A program made the translations under genes and the position numbers. The notes under the pieces were generated by a model. That model was given only the letters and a program-made list of their open reading frames with translations, did not search any database and was not told the origin of the DNA. Below are positions 37,025-44,818 of a stretch of 64,000 nt of DNA, piece after piece. The stretch is from Alloboseaceae bacterium BT-24-1 (lineage in GTDB: Bacteria > Pseudomonadota > Alphaproteobacteria > Rhizobiales > Beijerinckiaceae). Each line of letters starts with the position of its first letter. The stretch's first letter is position 1. The stretch covers positions 124,001 through 188,000 of the forward strand of contig JAOYTL010000012.1 in the NCBI GenBank assembly GCA_025846845.1, in the 5' to 3' direction.

Positions 37025-37387
37025 ATGGACATGATTCGTGAGCTTCACGGCGCGACTGTGCTGATCTGCGCCGAAGACGGCCCGCCACTCGCGAGCGAGC
37101 GCGACGCCAACGACTTCCTCGGCGCCGCCTGGGCGGCCGAGGCGACGATGGTGGCGATCCCGGTCGCGCGGCTCGACCCAGCCTTCTTCCAGCTCGCCAC
37201 GCGGCTCGCCGGCGAGGTCGCGCAGAAATTCGTCAATTACCGCATCCGCCTGGCCATCATCGGCGACATCTCGGCCCAGTGCGCGCAAAGCAAGGCGCTG
37301 CGCGACTTCGTCTATGAGAGCAACCAGGGCCAGGCGCTCTGGTTCGTCGACGACCTCGCGGCGCTCGACGCCCGGCTCGCGGCCTGA
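37025..37387 (+). CDS. DUF4180 domain protein
   Basis: A 120-residue soluble protein matching the DUF4180 pattern. It has an N-terminal strand GATVLICAEDG, then DANDFLGAAWAAEATMVAIPVARLDPAFF and FVNYRIRLAIIGDIS. The residues AGEVAQKFVNYR are the most conserved region. No biochemical role is known to me. The gene is divergent from ccr and converges on ubiG, five bases from its stop. Confidence 0.85.
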   Translation: MDMIRELHGATVLICAEDGPPLASERDANDFLGAAWAAEATMVAIPVARLDPAFFQLATRLAGEVAQKFVNYRIRLAIIGDISAQCAQSKALRDFVYESNQGQALWFVDDLAALDARLAA

Positions 37388-37392
37388 CGCGA

Positions 37393-38142
37393 TCAGGCCG
37401 GACGGCTCGCCGCCAGCATGTAGTTGACGTCGAGATCGCGCGAGCGCGACCAGCGATCGGCGAGCGGGTTGTAGGCGACGCCCTCGCGGGCGAAGACCGA
37501 AAGCCCGCCGGTCTCGATCGCGGCCTCGAGCTCGTCCGGGGTCACGAACTTCTCCCAGTCATGCGTACCGCGTGGCAGCCAGCGCAGGATGTATTCGGCG
37601 CCGACGATGGCGAGCGCATAGGATTTCAGCGTGCGGTTGAGCGTCGCCATGACGAGCAGTCCGCCCGGCTTCACCGCGGCGCAGCAGGAGGCGACGAAGG
37701 CGTCGACATCGGCGACGTGCTCGACGACCTCCATGGCGAGCACGATGTCGAAGCGCGCGCCTGACGCCACGACCGCCTCGATCGTCTCCTCGCGATAATC
37801 GATCGCGATGCCGGCCTTTTCGGCATGCGCGCGAGCCACGGCGATATTGGTCGTGGCGGGGTCGAGGCCTGTCACCTGCGCTCCCAGGCGGGCCAACGGC
37901 TCCGAGAGCACGCCGCCACCGCAGCCGATATCGACGACGCTCAAATCCTTCAGCGCCTGCAGCGATTTCGGATCGCGGTTGAAGCGCTCGCAGGCGAGGT
38001 CGCGGATGAAGGCGAGCCGCACCGGATTGAACTTGTGCAGCACCGCCATCGGACCCTTCGGGTCCCACCAGCTTTTCGCCAGTGCATCGAAGCGCGCGAC
38101 CTCGGCCGGGTCGATGGTGGAGGCGCTCGCGGCGGCAGCCAT
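37393..38142 (-). CDS. ubiG: Ubiquinone biosynthesis O-methyltransferase
   Basis: SAM-dependent enzyme that performs both O-methylations in ubiquinone synthesis. The 249-residue product has SWWDPKGPMAVLHKFNPVR, typical of UbiG, the SAM-binding VVDIGCGGGVLSEPLARLGA, and EVVEHVADV. The C-terminal GTHDWEKFVTPDEL also fits. The ATG at 38142 was chosen over a longer frame with an Arg-rich extension. It is divergent from brnTA. Confidence 0.96.
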   Translation of the reverse strand: MAAAASASTIDPAEVARFDALAKSWWDPKGPMAVLHKFNPVRLAFIRDLACERFNRDPKSLQALKDLSVVDIGCGGGVLSEPLARLGAQVTGLDPATTNIAVARAHAEKAGIAIDYREETIEAVVASGARFDIVLAMEVVEHVADVDAFVASCCAAVKPGGLLVMATLNRTLKSYALAIVGAEYILRWLPRGTHDWEKFVTPDELEAAIETGGLSVFAREGVAYNPLADRWSRSRDLDVNYMLAASRPA

Positions 38143-38239
38143 GCCTGATCCTTCCTGCGGAAGCCGGTGGTGCCGGCGATCTGCCTCGACCTCTACACCC
38201 GCAGAACGAAGCGCGCGAGCGCGACGCATGGCCTCGCCC

Positions 38240-38272
38240 TTGCCGCAGTTTCCACTATCTCGTATATACGAG
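38240..38272 (+). promoter_or_regulatory. brnTA promoter with operator palindrome over the -10
   Basis: TTGCCG (38240-38245) and TATATA (38263-38268) are spaced by exactly 17 bases. The -10 lies inside CTCGTATATACGAG (38259-38272), a perfect 14-bp palindrome, strikingly AT-rich for this window. Transcription would begin within a few bases of the brnT ATG at 38277. BrnA-type antitoxins autorepress through such inverted repeats, so this is the likely operator. Confidence 0.75.
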
Positions 38273-38276
38273 TTTG

Positions 38277-38525
38277 ATGAAGATCGTCTGGGACGAGCCG
38301 AAGCGGATCAGCAATCTGGCGAAGCATGGCCAGGATTTCGCGGCGCTCGATGAAGGCTTCTTTGCCGAAGCTGCGATCCTCCCGGCCAAGCAAGGACGCT
38401 GGCTCGCGATCGGCAGGCTCGCGGATGGCAGCATCGCCGTTGTCTTCGCGACACTCGGGACCGAAGCGATCTCCATCGTCTCGATGCGCCGGGCCAACCG
38501 CGCTGAAAGGAGGCTGCTCGAATGA
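38277..38525 (+). CDS. brnT: BrnT-family ribonuclease toxin
   Basis: Type II toxin with a RelE-like fold that cleaves RNA. The 82-residue product has KIVWDEPKRISNLAKHGQDF, the family N-terminus, and SMRRANRAERRLLE, which carries the conserved C-terminal Arg and Glu. The ATG at 38277 lies only four bases after the operator palindrome and lacks a good ribosome site. The longer open frame upstream is not conserved. ATGA overlaps the next gene, as usual for brnTA. Confidence 0.92.
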   Translation: MKIVWDEPKRISNLAKHGQDFAALDEGFFAEAAILPAKQGRWLAIGRLADGSIAVVFATLGTEAISIVSMRRANRAERRLLE

Positions 38526-38959
38526 CCAAGGCAACGACTAAGACTTGGCCGAGCTTCGTCACTAAGGATCTGGGAGATTCTCCCGAAGACGACGCCGAGA
38601 TGCAGCGTCGCTGGGAGGCCTATGAGCGCGAGATGAAGGCGATCATCGCCTCGGGCAGCGCCCATCAGGACGAGGATGGCTGGTGGGTCGACACTGCCAC
38701 CGGCGAGCTGATCGGCCCCGATCCCGAGATCGAGCGCCCCTGGACGGACGAAGATTTCGCTCGCGCGAAGCGCACTCCCATGGTTTTGCCCGAAGCCATC
38801 GCCAAGCTTCGGCGCGCGCGCGGCCCGGCTCGGACCAAGGAAGCAATCTCGATCCGGCTCGACATGGATCTGGTCGAGAAGCTCCGGGCGAGCGGGCCCG
38901 GCTGGCAGTCGCGGGTCAACGACGCGCTGCGCGAGTGGCTCGAGAAGAATGCCGCATAA
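38522..38959 (+). CDS. brnA: BrnA-family antitoxin
   Basis: Antitoxin that neutralises BrnT and represses the operon. The 145-residue protein has its DNA-binding ribbon-helix-helix at the C-terminus (EAISIRLDMDLVEKLRASG...QSRVNDALREWL), as in BrnA. It is longer than typical BrnA (about 80-100 residues) because of an acidic N-terminal half (about residues 1-75). It overlaps brnT by four bases. Confidence 0.88.
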   Translation: MTKATTKTWPSFVTKDLGDSPEDDAEMQRRWEAYEREMKAIIASGSAHQDEDGWWVDTATGELIGPDPEIERPWTDEDFARAKRTPMVLPEAIAKLRRARGPARTKEAISIRLDMDLVEKLRASGPGWQSRVNDALREWLEKNAA

Positions 38960-39078
38960 AGACCCGCCGCATTGACAGCATCGCCTCAGCCCGGCATGGA
39001 CACGCGCCCTTCGCCGAGTGCGAGGGCGCTATTTGTCCCGGCCATCGCCGGGTCCGTTGCTGAGAGCTCTTGGACGTC

Positions 39079-40317
39079 ATGGCCCGTCTGGTGATGAAAT
39101 TCGGCGGCACTTCGGTCGCCACTGTCGAGCGCATCAAGAACGCGGCCCGCCACGTCAAACGCGAATTCGACGCCGGCAACCAGGTCGCGGTCGTGGTCTC
39201 GGCGATGTCGGGCAAGACCAACGAGCTCGTCGCCTGGTGCAAGGAAGCCTCGTCCGTCTATGACCAGGCCGAATACGACACCGTCGTCGCCTCCGGCGAG
39301 CAGGTCACCTCCGGCCTGATGGCGATCGTGCTGCAGGAGATGGGCCTGCCCGCCCGCTCCTGGCAGGGCTGGCAGGTGCCGCTCTACGGCTCGGACGCGC
39401 ATGGCTCGGCTCGCATCGAGGGCGTCGACGGCGCCGGCATCCTCGCCGGCTTCGACCGCAACCGCGAGATCGCCGTCTGCTCCGGCTTCCAGGGCATCAA
39501 CCCGCGCAGCCACCGCATCGTCACGCTCGGCCGCGGCGGCTCGGACACCAGCGCGGTCGCGCTCGCCGCCGGCCTCAAGGCCGACCGCTGCGACATCTAC
39601 ACCGATGTCGACGGCGTCTATACGACCGATCCCCGCGTCGTGCCGAAGGCTCGGCGCATGGACAAGGTCTCGTTCGAAGAAATGCTGGAGATGGCCTCGC
39701 TCGGCTCGAAGGTGCTGCAGGTGCGCTCGGTCGAGATCGCCATGGTCCAGCGCGTGCCGACCTATGTGCGCTCCTCCTTCGACGACCCCGACAATCCCAA
39801 TCCAGGCACCCTCATCTGCGACGAGGACGACATCGTGGAACAGCAGATCGTCACCGGCATCGCGTTCTCGCGCGATGAAGCCCAGATCACGCTCCGGCGC
39901 GTGGCCGACAAGCCCGGCGTCGCCGCGGCGATCTTCGGACCGCTGGCCGACGCCAACATCAATGTCGACATGATCATCCAGGTCGTCTCGGACGACCAGG
40001 CGACCACCGACATCACGTTCACCGTGCCGACCGCCGATTACGAGCGTGCCAAGGGCCTGCTCGAATCGAAGCATGACAGCATCGCCTACCAGGACATCCA
40101 GGGCGCGACCGACGTGGTGAAGATCTCGGCGATCGGCGTCGGCATGCGCAGCCATGCCGGTGTCGCGGCGCGCGCCTTCCGGGCGCTGGCCGAGAAGGGC
40201 ATCAACATCCGCGCCATCACCACCTCCGAGATCAAGTTCTCGGTGCTGATCGACGCCGCCTATACCGAGCTCGCGGTCCGCACCCTGCACTCGCTCTACG
40301 GGCTGGACGCGGCCTGA
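39079..40317 (+). CDS. lysC: Aspartate kinase
   Basis: Phosphorylates aspartate, the first step to lysine, methionine, threonine and diaminopimelate. The 412-residue product begins with MKFGGTSVA and has the kinase motifs GFQGI, TLGRGGSDTSA and TDVDGVYTTDPR. Two C-terminal ACT domains (from about residue 265) probably bind feedback inhibitors lysine or threonine. I start at ATG 39079; a TTG three codons earlier is also possible. No strong ribosome site is visible. Confidence 0.96.
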   Translation: MARLVMKFGGTSVATVERIKNAARHVKREFDAGNQVAVVVSAMSGKTNELVAWCKEASSVYDQAEYDTVVASGEQVTSGLMAIVLQEMGLPARSWQGWQVPLYGSDAHGSARIEGVDGAGILAGFDRNREIAVCSGFQGINPRSHRIVTLGRGGSDTSAVALAAGLKADRCDIYTDVDGVYTTDPRVVPKARRMDKVSFEEMLEMASLGSKVLQVRSVEIAMVQRVPTYVRSSFDDPDNPNPGTLICDEDDIVEQQIVTGIAFSRDEAQITLRRVADKPGVAAAIFGPLADANINVDMIIQVVSDDQATTDITFTVPTADYERAKGLLESKHDSIAYQDIQGATDVVKISAIGVGMRSHAGVAARAFRALAEKGINIRAITTSEIKFSVLIDAAYTELAVRTLHSLYGLDAA

Positions 40318-40455
40318 ATTCTGCGGCGGCGCACACGATCATCGCCGCGTCAGCGCCGCCATATGGTCACGAAATGACCTGATCGCCTTCAGCCTCTGAT
40401 CCCATTTTTGGGGTCAGATAGCTTCCTCATCCGCAACCGATGGAAGGAAGCTCCC

Positions 40456-40830
40456 ATGCGTATGATCACGATAGCCGTCGCGAGCGCCGCCACTATCCTG
40501 GCGGGCGCCGCCAATGCCCAGGCCCCGTCGACAGAGCGTCCCGCAGCCCAGCCGCCCGCCTCGTCGCAGGAAGCCCCGGCGACCGCGCCGACGATCACCT
40601 CGGTCAAGGTCGTCGCGCTCGACGAACTCCCCGAGGCCAGCAAGGCGCAGGTGAACCAGCTGGTGGCGACCCGCACCGCGGACGATCTCGAGAAGCTGCG
40701 TCAGGCGATCGAGAAGGCACCTGCGGTGAAATCCGCCGTCGAGGCGAAGGGCTTCTCGTCGCGCGACGTCGTGCTCGCCCAGGTGAACAACGAGGGCGAG
40801 CTGACGATCGTGACGCGCAAGGCCGGCTGA
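40456..40830 (+). CDS. Small exported protein, function unknown
   Basis: A 124-residue protein with a signal peptide (MRMITIAVASAATILAGAANA, cleavage after residue 21), a Pro/Ala-rich linker to about residue 45, and a folded part from TITSVKVVALDEL to the end. It has no cysteines. GGAAGGAAG lies before the ATG at 40456. I do not recognise the family. It is 138 bases after lysC and probably has its own promoter. Confidence 0.8.
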   Translation: MRMITIAVASAATILAGAANAQAPSTERPAAQPPASSQEAPATAPTITSVKVVALDELPEASKAQVNQLVATRTADDLEKLRQAIEKAPAVKSAVEAKGFSSRDVVLAQVNNEGELTIVTRKAG

Positions 40831-40839
40831 CCGGATTCG

Positions 40840-41010
40840 GCTCTAGAGCATGCGGATTTCACACGGAATCATACCGTCATCCTGGACAAGCAGCGAAGCC
40901 GTGCAGGTCCGGGATCCATCGTAAGGCACCGAACTCTACGATGGATCCCGGGACGCCCTTTGGGCGCCCAGGATGACGATGGCGGTTCCGAGTAGAGTCA
41001 GCGCGCTCTA
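40840..41010. repeat. Long imperfect palindromic repeat element
   Basis: Nested arms are CGTCATCCTGG (40875-40885) with CCAGGATGACG (40968-40978), and GGGATCCATCGTA (40911-40923) with TACGATGGATCCC (40937-40949). The left end has the palindrome GCTCTAGAGC and the right end reads GCGCTCTA. The final CTA is the stop codon of the CYTH-CHAD gene on the minus strand. The element could fold into one extended hairpin of about 100 bases. Confidence 0.8.
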
Positions 41011-42597
41011 GGTCCAGAACGGGCTCGTCCCCTCGAACCTGCGCCAGCGCTTCTTGAGCCTGCGGCCGGCTTCGATGGTCTGGCGCGACTGCCAGCCATG
41101 CACGGCACCGGCAGCGAACTGGAGCTCCGGGCCGATCGCCTTGCCGCCGCGCAAATCCGCGAGCAGGTGCTGCGTCGTCGCGGCGTCGTTGGCGAGACCG
41201 AGCGCGTCCTGCAGCCGCGACAGCCGGGCGAGATATCTGCGCGTCGGCGCGCCGTCATGCAGCGGCAGGAAGAACTCGGCGGTGTAACGCAGTTTCTTCA
41301 GCGCGAGCCGCAGCTCGTGGCGCGCCTCGGGATGGAGGCTGCCGAAGCCGCGGCCACGCTTCAGCGCCTTGCGATGGGTGCGTGCCAGCACCCGCCCGGC
41401 GAAATCGGCGGCCGGCTCGGCCAGCACCGCCATGGTCTCGCTGGCGAGCCCGCTCCGCCAGCCGCGGCGCTCGATCAAGGCACCGAAGGAGAGCAGGAAA
41501 CGGCTCGTGCGCGCATCCCCCAGCCGCTCCTCGACGGCGGCATAGCTTTTGGCCTGGTGCGGCTCGGCCGCCGTGCAAAGCACCGACAGCCCCGCATCGT
41601 CGAGCCCCGCGCCCTCGATATCCGGCACGGTCTGGGTGATGAAGACGTCCCAGTTGCGGGCGGGCCCTAGGACATGGCCGAGGCGCTTCGCCTCCTGCCC
41701 GATCGGCACGAGGGCGGGCGATGCAACCTCGCGCTTGAAGATCGCCAGCGCCGAGCGCAGGCGGCGCAGCGACACGCGTAGCTGGTGGACGGCTTCCGGC
41801 CCCGAGCGCGTGGCGACGGGCGCGAGATTGCCGAGCAATTGCTTGTAGGTGTTGCCGAGGATCGCGGCGATCGCGGCATCGGCATTGTCCTGCTCGGTAA
41901 TCTCGACCGGCTTCGCCTTGACCGCCCGCGGCAGGCGCGAGAAGGCGAGGCCATAACCGCGCGCCGATTTGCTCTGCGTCTCGAGCCGCAGCGGCGCGAC
42001 TTCGAGCAGGGTGAGCCCCAGCTCGTAGAGCACCGCCGCCTCGCCCTCCTTCAGCTCGAGCTCGACTTCGCTCACCGGCAGGCTGGTCTCGCCGGCCTCG
42101 ATCGTGCCGTCGTCGAAGGCGATCTCGATCAGCGCGCCGGCATAATCGAGCCGGCGGACGCGCCGCCTGATGCGCGTGGCGAAGACCGGCGCGAGCTGCC
42201 CGGCCGAGAGGCTCGCCAGCGGTTCGCCGATCTCGGCGAGCGGCAACAAGGCAAGATCGAGGGTGCCGTCCGGCAGCGCGACCTCCCATTCGTCGCGCGC
42301 CAGGGGACCGCCCGAGCCGGAGCGCTTCAGCGTCTGGACATGGCGCTTGCCGCTGCGGCGCACGCGCAGCGACAGGCCGTTGCGGTCGAGCAGGCGGTCG
42401 GGCGTGTCGTAATAGACCGCGTCGAGCCGGCGCGTGACGCCCTGGTTGCGGGCATGGCGCGCGATCAGTTCGGCGTTGCGCAGCGTCTCCAGCGCGCCCG
42501 GCGAAACGGCCAGTTTCAGCTCGATCTCGCGCGGCGGCTGCTTTTGCGGCGCGGACGGCGCGGCGTCATCGGGCTGGGCGACTTCGTCTCTCGGCAC
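41008..42597 (-). CDS. CYTH and CHAD domain protein
   Basis: A polyphosphate-related protein. The CYTH domain starts at REIELKLAV with the ExExK signature and includes YYDTPDRLLDRNGLSLRVRR. The CHAD domain (from about residue 245) is helical and rich in conserved His and Arg, as in AVHQLRVSLRRLRSAL and HELRLALKKLRYTAEFF. CYTH enzymes hydrolyse triphosphates and CHAD binds polyphosphate. The start is uncertain: I use GTG 42597, while the frame stays open to a GTG at 42672. The TAG stop is donated by the adjoining repeat. Confidence 0.88.
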   Translation of the reverse strand: MPRDEVAQPDDAAPSAPQKQPPREIELKLAVSPGALETLRNAELIARHARNQGVTRRLDAVYYDTPDRLLDRNGLSLRVRRSGKRHVQTLKRSGSGGPLARDEWEVALPDGTLDLALLPLAEIGEPLASLSAGQLAPVFATRIRRRVRRLDYAGALIEIAFDDGTIEAGETSLPVSEVELELKEGEAAVLYELGLTLLEVAPLRLETQSKSARGYGLAFSRLPRAVKAKPVEITEQDNADAAIAAILGNTYKQLLGNLAPVATRSGPEAVHQLRVSLRRLRSALAIFKREVASPALVPIGQEAKRLGHVLGPARNWDVFITQTVPDIEGAGLDDAGLSVLCTAAEPHQAKSYAAVEERLGDARTSRFLLSFGALIERRGWRSGLASETMAVLAEPAADFAGRVLARTHRKALKRGRGFGSLHPEARHELRLALKKLRYTAEFFLPLHDGAPTRRYLARLSRLQDALGLANDAATTQHLLADLRGGKAIGPELQFAAGAVHGWQSRQTIEAGRRLKKRWRRFEGTSPFWT

Positions 42598-42713
42598 GGC
42601 GTCCAAGGCTTCTCTCCACTGGGCGGTGCGTGAGCCGCGACAGTAGCGCCGCCGGCAGCAGCTTGTCACCACGTCGCCCGGAGACGATGCCCCCGGGCGA
42701 AGTGGCGCAGGCG

Positions 42714-43508
42714 TCAGAGCGCCTGCCGGATCGCGGCTTCGACCGGCGAGTAGGCGCCCTCCGGCCGGTCCAGGCTGAGCGGCTCGCGCGGCAGCAGGGG
42801 CGGCTGCGCCATGAAGCGCGGCGTCGTACCGCGATGCGGCTGCGCGGAATGCACCAGGAAGGGATGGCAGAGATAGACCGTGCCGGCCTCGCCCGTCGCC
42901 AGCACTTCATCCCGCCCGGCGCTGCCGGCGAAACCGTCGGCAGCGAGCTCACCCAGCGACAGCCCGGTTTCGCCCGCAGGCGCGAGCTGGCGGGCGATAT
43001 CGCGATGCGAGCCGGCCCTGATGCGCGTCGGCGCATCGTCCTCACCGACATCGGAGAACAGGAAGAGCATCAGCAGCGCCCTGCCCTTCGACGCCAGATT
43101 GACCCGCCAGTTCATGAAGTCCGGATCGTCGAAGCCGAAGCTGACATCGACATGCCAGCCGGCATCGCCCGGATCGTCAGGCGACGGAAAGCGCACTGGG
43201 AAGGTGCCCATGGCGCGGCAGGGCAGCCAGCGCCCGGCACCGACGAGTTGGTCGAAGGCAGAATGCAAGCGTGGCGTGTTAGCCGCCGCGACGAAGGGCG
43301 CGTCGGTGTACATGCCGAGCCGGATCACCGGCTTCGTCCAACTCGTGGGATCGCTCGGATCGCAACCGAGGTCGCGCCAGAGGATGGCGCGGGCCTCGTC
43401 GGCCAGGGCGCGGGGAAAAGCGTCGTCGACCCGGACGAAGCCGTGCTCGACGAAATGGGTGATCTGCGCGTCGTCGAGGACGCGCGCACCGAATTCAGGG
43501 TGAGCCAT
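42714..43508 (-). CDS. Phytanoyl-CoA dioxygenase (PhyH) family protein
   Basis: A 264-residue Fe(II)/2-oxoglutarate-dependent oxygenase. The iron ligands are HVD in GWHVDVSFGF and the distal His in HPFLVHSAQPHRG, followed by an Arg for 2-oxoglutarate. The N-terminal QITHFVEHGFVRVDDAFP is the usual PhyH start. Bacterial members hydroxylate small molecules such as ectoine or antibiotic precursors; the substrate here is unknown. It stands alone. Confidence 0.88.
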   Translation of the reverse strand: MAHPEFGARVLDDAQITHFVEHGFVRVDDAFPRALADEARAILWRDLGCDPSDPTSWTKPVIRLGMYTDAPFVAAANTPRLHSAFDQLVGAGRWLPCRAMGTFPVRFPSPDDPGDAGWHVDVSFGFDDPDFMNWRVNLASKGRALLMLFLFSDVGEDDAPTRIRAGSHRDIARQLAPAGETGLSLGELAADGFAGSAGRDEVLATGEAGTVYLCHPFLVHSAQPHRGTTPRFMAQPPLLPREPLSLDRPEGAYSPVEAAIRQAL

Positions 43509-43802
43509 TGAGGTGAGTCTTTCGATATCGGCCAGCCGAAGCGCCCGCCACGCGGGCAGGCTGGCAAGTGACCTTCGGACGGAAGGAGCGTCCGTTTGCA
43601 GACCGGAGCGCGTTAAGCGCGTCAGGTCCGCAGGAAGGTCAGGCGAGATCGAAGACGGCGAACATCATCATGGTGCGCGCAGTATCGCAGCCGTCTCCCT
43701 TGCGATCAACCCGCTAGCCAGCCTTGCGCCGAAAGGCGCGCTGGCCAATCCGGCTGATGCGCTGCCACGATGCACCATCCCCGGATTCGGGCCCGGACAC
43801 GG
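43509..43802. other. Intergenic stretch upstream of the PhyH gene
   Basis: No gene seen. Together with the repeat that follows it forms a 561-bp gap. It presumably holds the PhyH promoter on the minus strand. A small palindromic patch lies at GCGCGTTAAGCGCG near 43612. Confidence 0.5.
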
Positions 43803-44067
43803 AGAGCCTCTAACAAAACCTGAGCAGGTCTGGATGGTCCTTGGAGGAGCCGAATGCCAGGAGGATTGCGCCGCCGATATCCTTAGATATCGGCAAGTCG
43901 ATCCGACGCCGCAGGCGGCCCTCCAAGGACCACCTCCGGCGCCGGGAATTCGCCCGCCCGCGGCGTCGCGTCGCTTGCCGATACCAATGGTATCGGCTGC
44001 ACGCCGCTCCTGGCGGATCAGACGAATTGCCGGCGTCCAGACCTGCTCAGGTTTTGTTAGAGGCTCT
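43803..44067. repeat. 265-bp element with 32-bp perfect terminal inverted repeats
   Basis: Positions 43803-43834 (starting AGAGCCTCTAACAAAACC) are the exact reverse complement of 44036-44067. Inside are TGGTCCTTGGAGG (43835-43847) with its complement at 43920-43932, and two 9-bp hairpins at 43873-43894 and 43977-43997. TATCGGCAAG (43888-43897) can instead pair with CTTGCCGATA (43974-43983), which excludes both hairpins. The right arm supplies an AGAGG ribosome site for the gene starting at 44070. No target duplication is visible. Confidence 0.85.
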
Positions 44068-44069
44068 GC

Positions 44070-44810
44070 ATGCGGATCGCCATCCTCTCCGACATCCATG
44101 CCAACCGCGAGGCGTTCGAGGCGGTGCTGGCAGCCATGCGCCGGCTGGCGCCGGACCGGCTGGTTCTGCTCGGCGACATCGTCGGCTACGGCCCCGAGCC
44201 CGGCTTCTGCGTCGATGCGGCGCGCGAACTCGCCGCCGCCGGCGCCCTCTGCATCCGCGGCAATCATGACGAAGCCGCCGTGCATGGCCCCTCCGGCATG
44301 ACCCCGAACGCCCATGAGGCGGCGCTCTGGACTAGGGCGCAACTCAATCTCGAGCAAAGTGCCTTTCTCGAAGACCTGCCGCTGACGGCCGAACTCGACG
44401 GCACGCTCTTCGTCCATGCCAGCGCCCGCGATCCCGCTGCCTGGCACTATGTCCGCGACCTCAGAAGCGCCGATGCCTGCCTGGCGGCGACGGAGGCAAA
44501 GACGGTGATCTGCGGCCACACCCATCTGCCGACGATCTTCTACGCCAGGACCGGGCGCGAGCCGGTCGCCTTCATCCCCTTACGCAACGTGGCGGCGCCG
44601 CTCTCGGCCGTGCACCGGCATGTCGTGGTGGTCGGCGCCGTCGGCCAGCCGCGCGACGGCGATCCGGCCGCCTGCTTTGCCCTGCTCGATACGCAAGCGC
44701 GCGAGGTCACCATGGTGCGCGTGCCCTATGACACGCAGGAAACCGCGCGGAAGATCAAGGCGGCGGGCCTGCCGGACTGGCTCGGCCTGCGCCTGCAGAT
44801 CGGCAGATAG
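44070..44810 (+). CDS. Calcineurin-like metallophosphoesterase (YfcE/MJ0936 type)
   Basis: A 246-residue binuclear metal phosphoesterase. All motifs are present: SDIHAN, LLGDIVGYGP, RGNHDE, LFVHAS and CGHTHLP. Relatives hydrolyse cyclic or phosphodiester bonds or act as protein phosphatases; the substrate is unknown. The ATG lies two bases after the inverted-repeat element, whose right arm carries its ribosome site. Eight bases separate it from the kinase gene, so the two form an operon that may set opposing activities. Confidence 0.9.
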   Translation: MRIAILSDIHANREAFEAVLAAMRRLAPDRLVLLGDIVGYGPEPGFCVDAARELAAAGALCIRGNHDEAAVHGPSGMTPNAHEAALWTRAQLNLEQSAFLEDLPLTAELDGTLFVHASARDPAAWHYVRDLRSADACLAATEAKTVICGHTHLPTIFYARTGREPVAFIPLRNVAAPLSAVHRHVVVVGAVGQPRDGDPAACFALLDTQAREVTMVRVPYDTQETARKIKAAGLPDWLGLRLQIGR

Positions 44811-44818
44811 GAGGCAGG

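Noticed and set aside
43639..43671. Ten-residue minus-strand frame MMMFAVFDLA upstream of the PhyH gene, possible leader peptide
   Set aside because: No ribosome site, no run of a regulating amino acid linked to PhyH, and no clear attenuator hairpins after it.
43803..44067. Insertion sequence
   Set aside because: No transposase frame fits inside 265 bp and no target duplication is seen, so only a MITE-like or regulatory element is supported.
43668..44525. Minus-strand open frame across the inverted-repeat element and phosphoesterase
   Set aside because: It exists only because the repeat arms read LTKPEQVW on either strand; the rest is antisense to a conserved enzyme.
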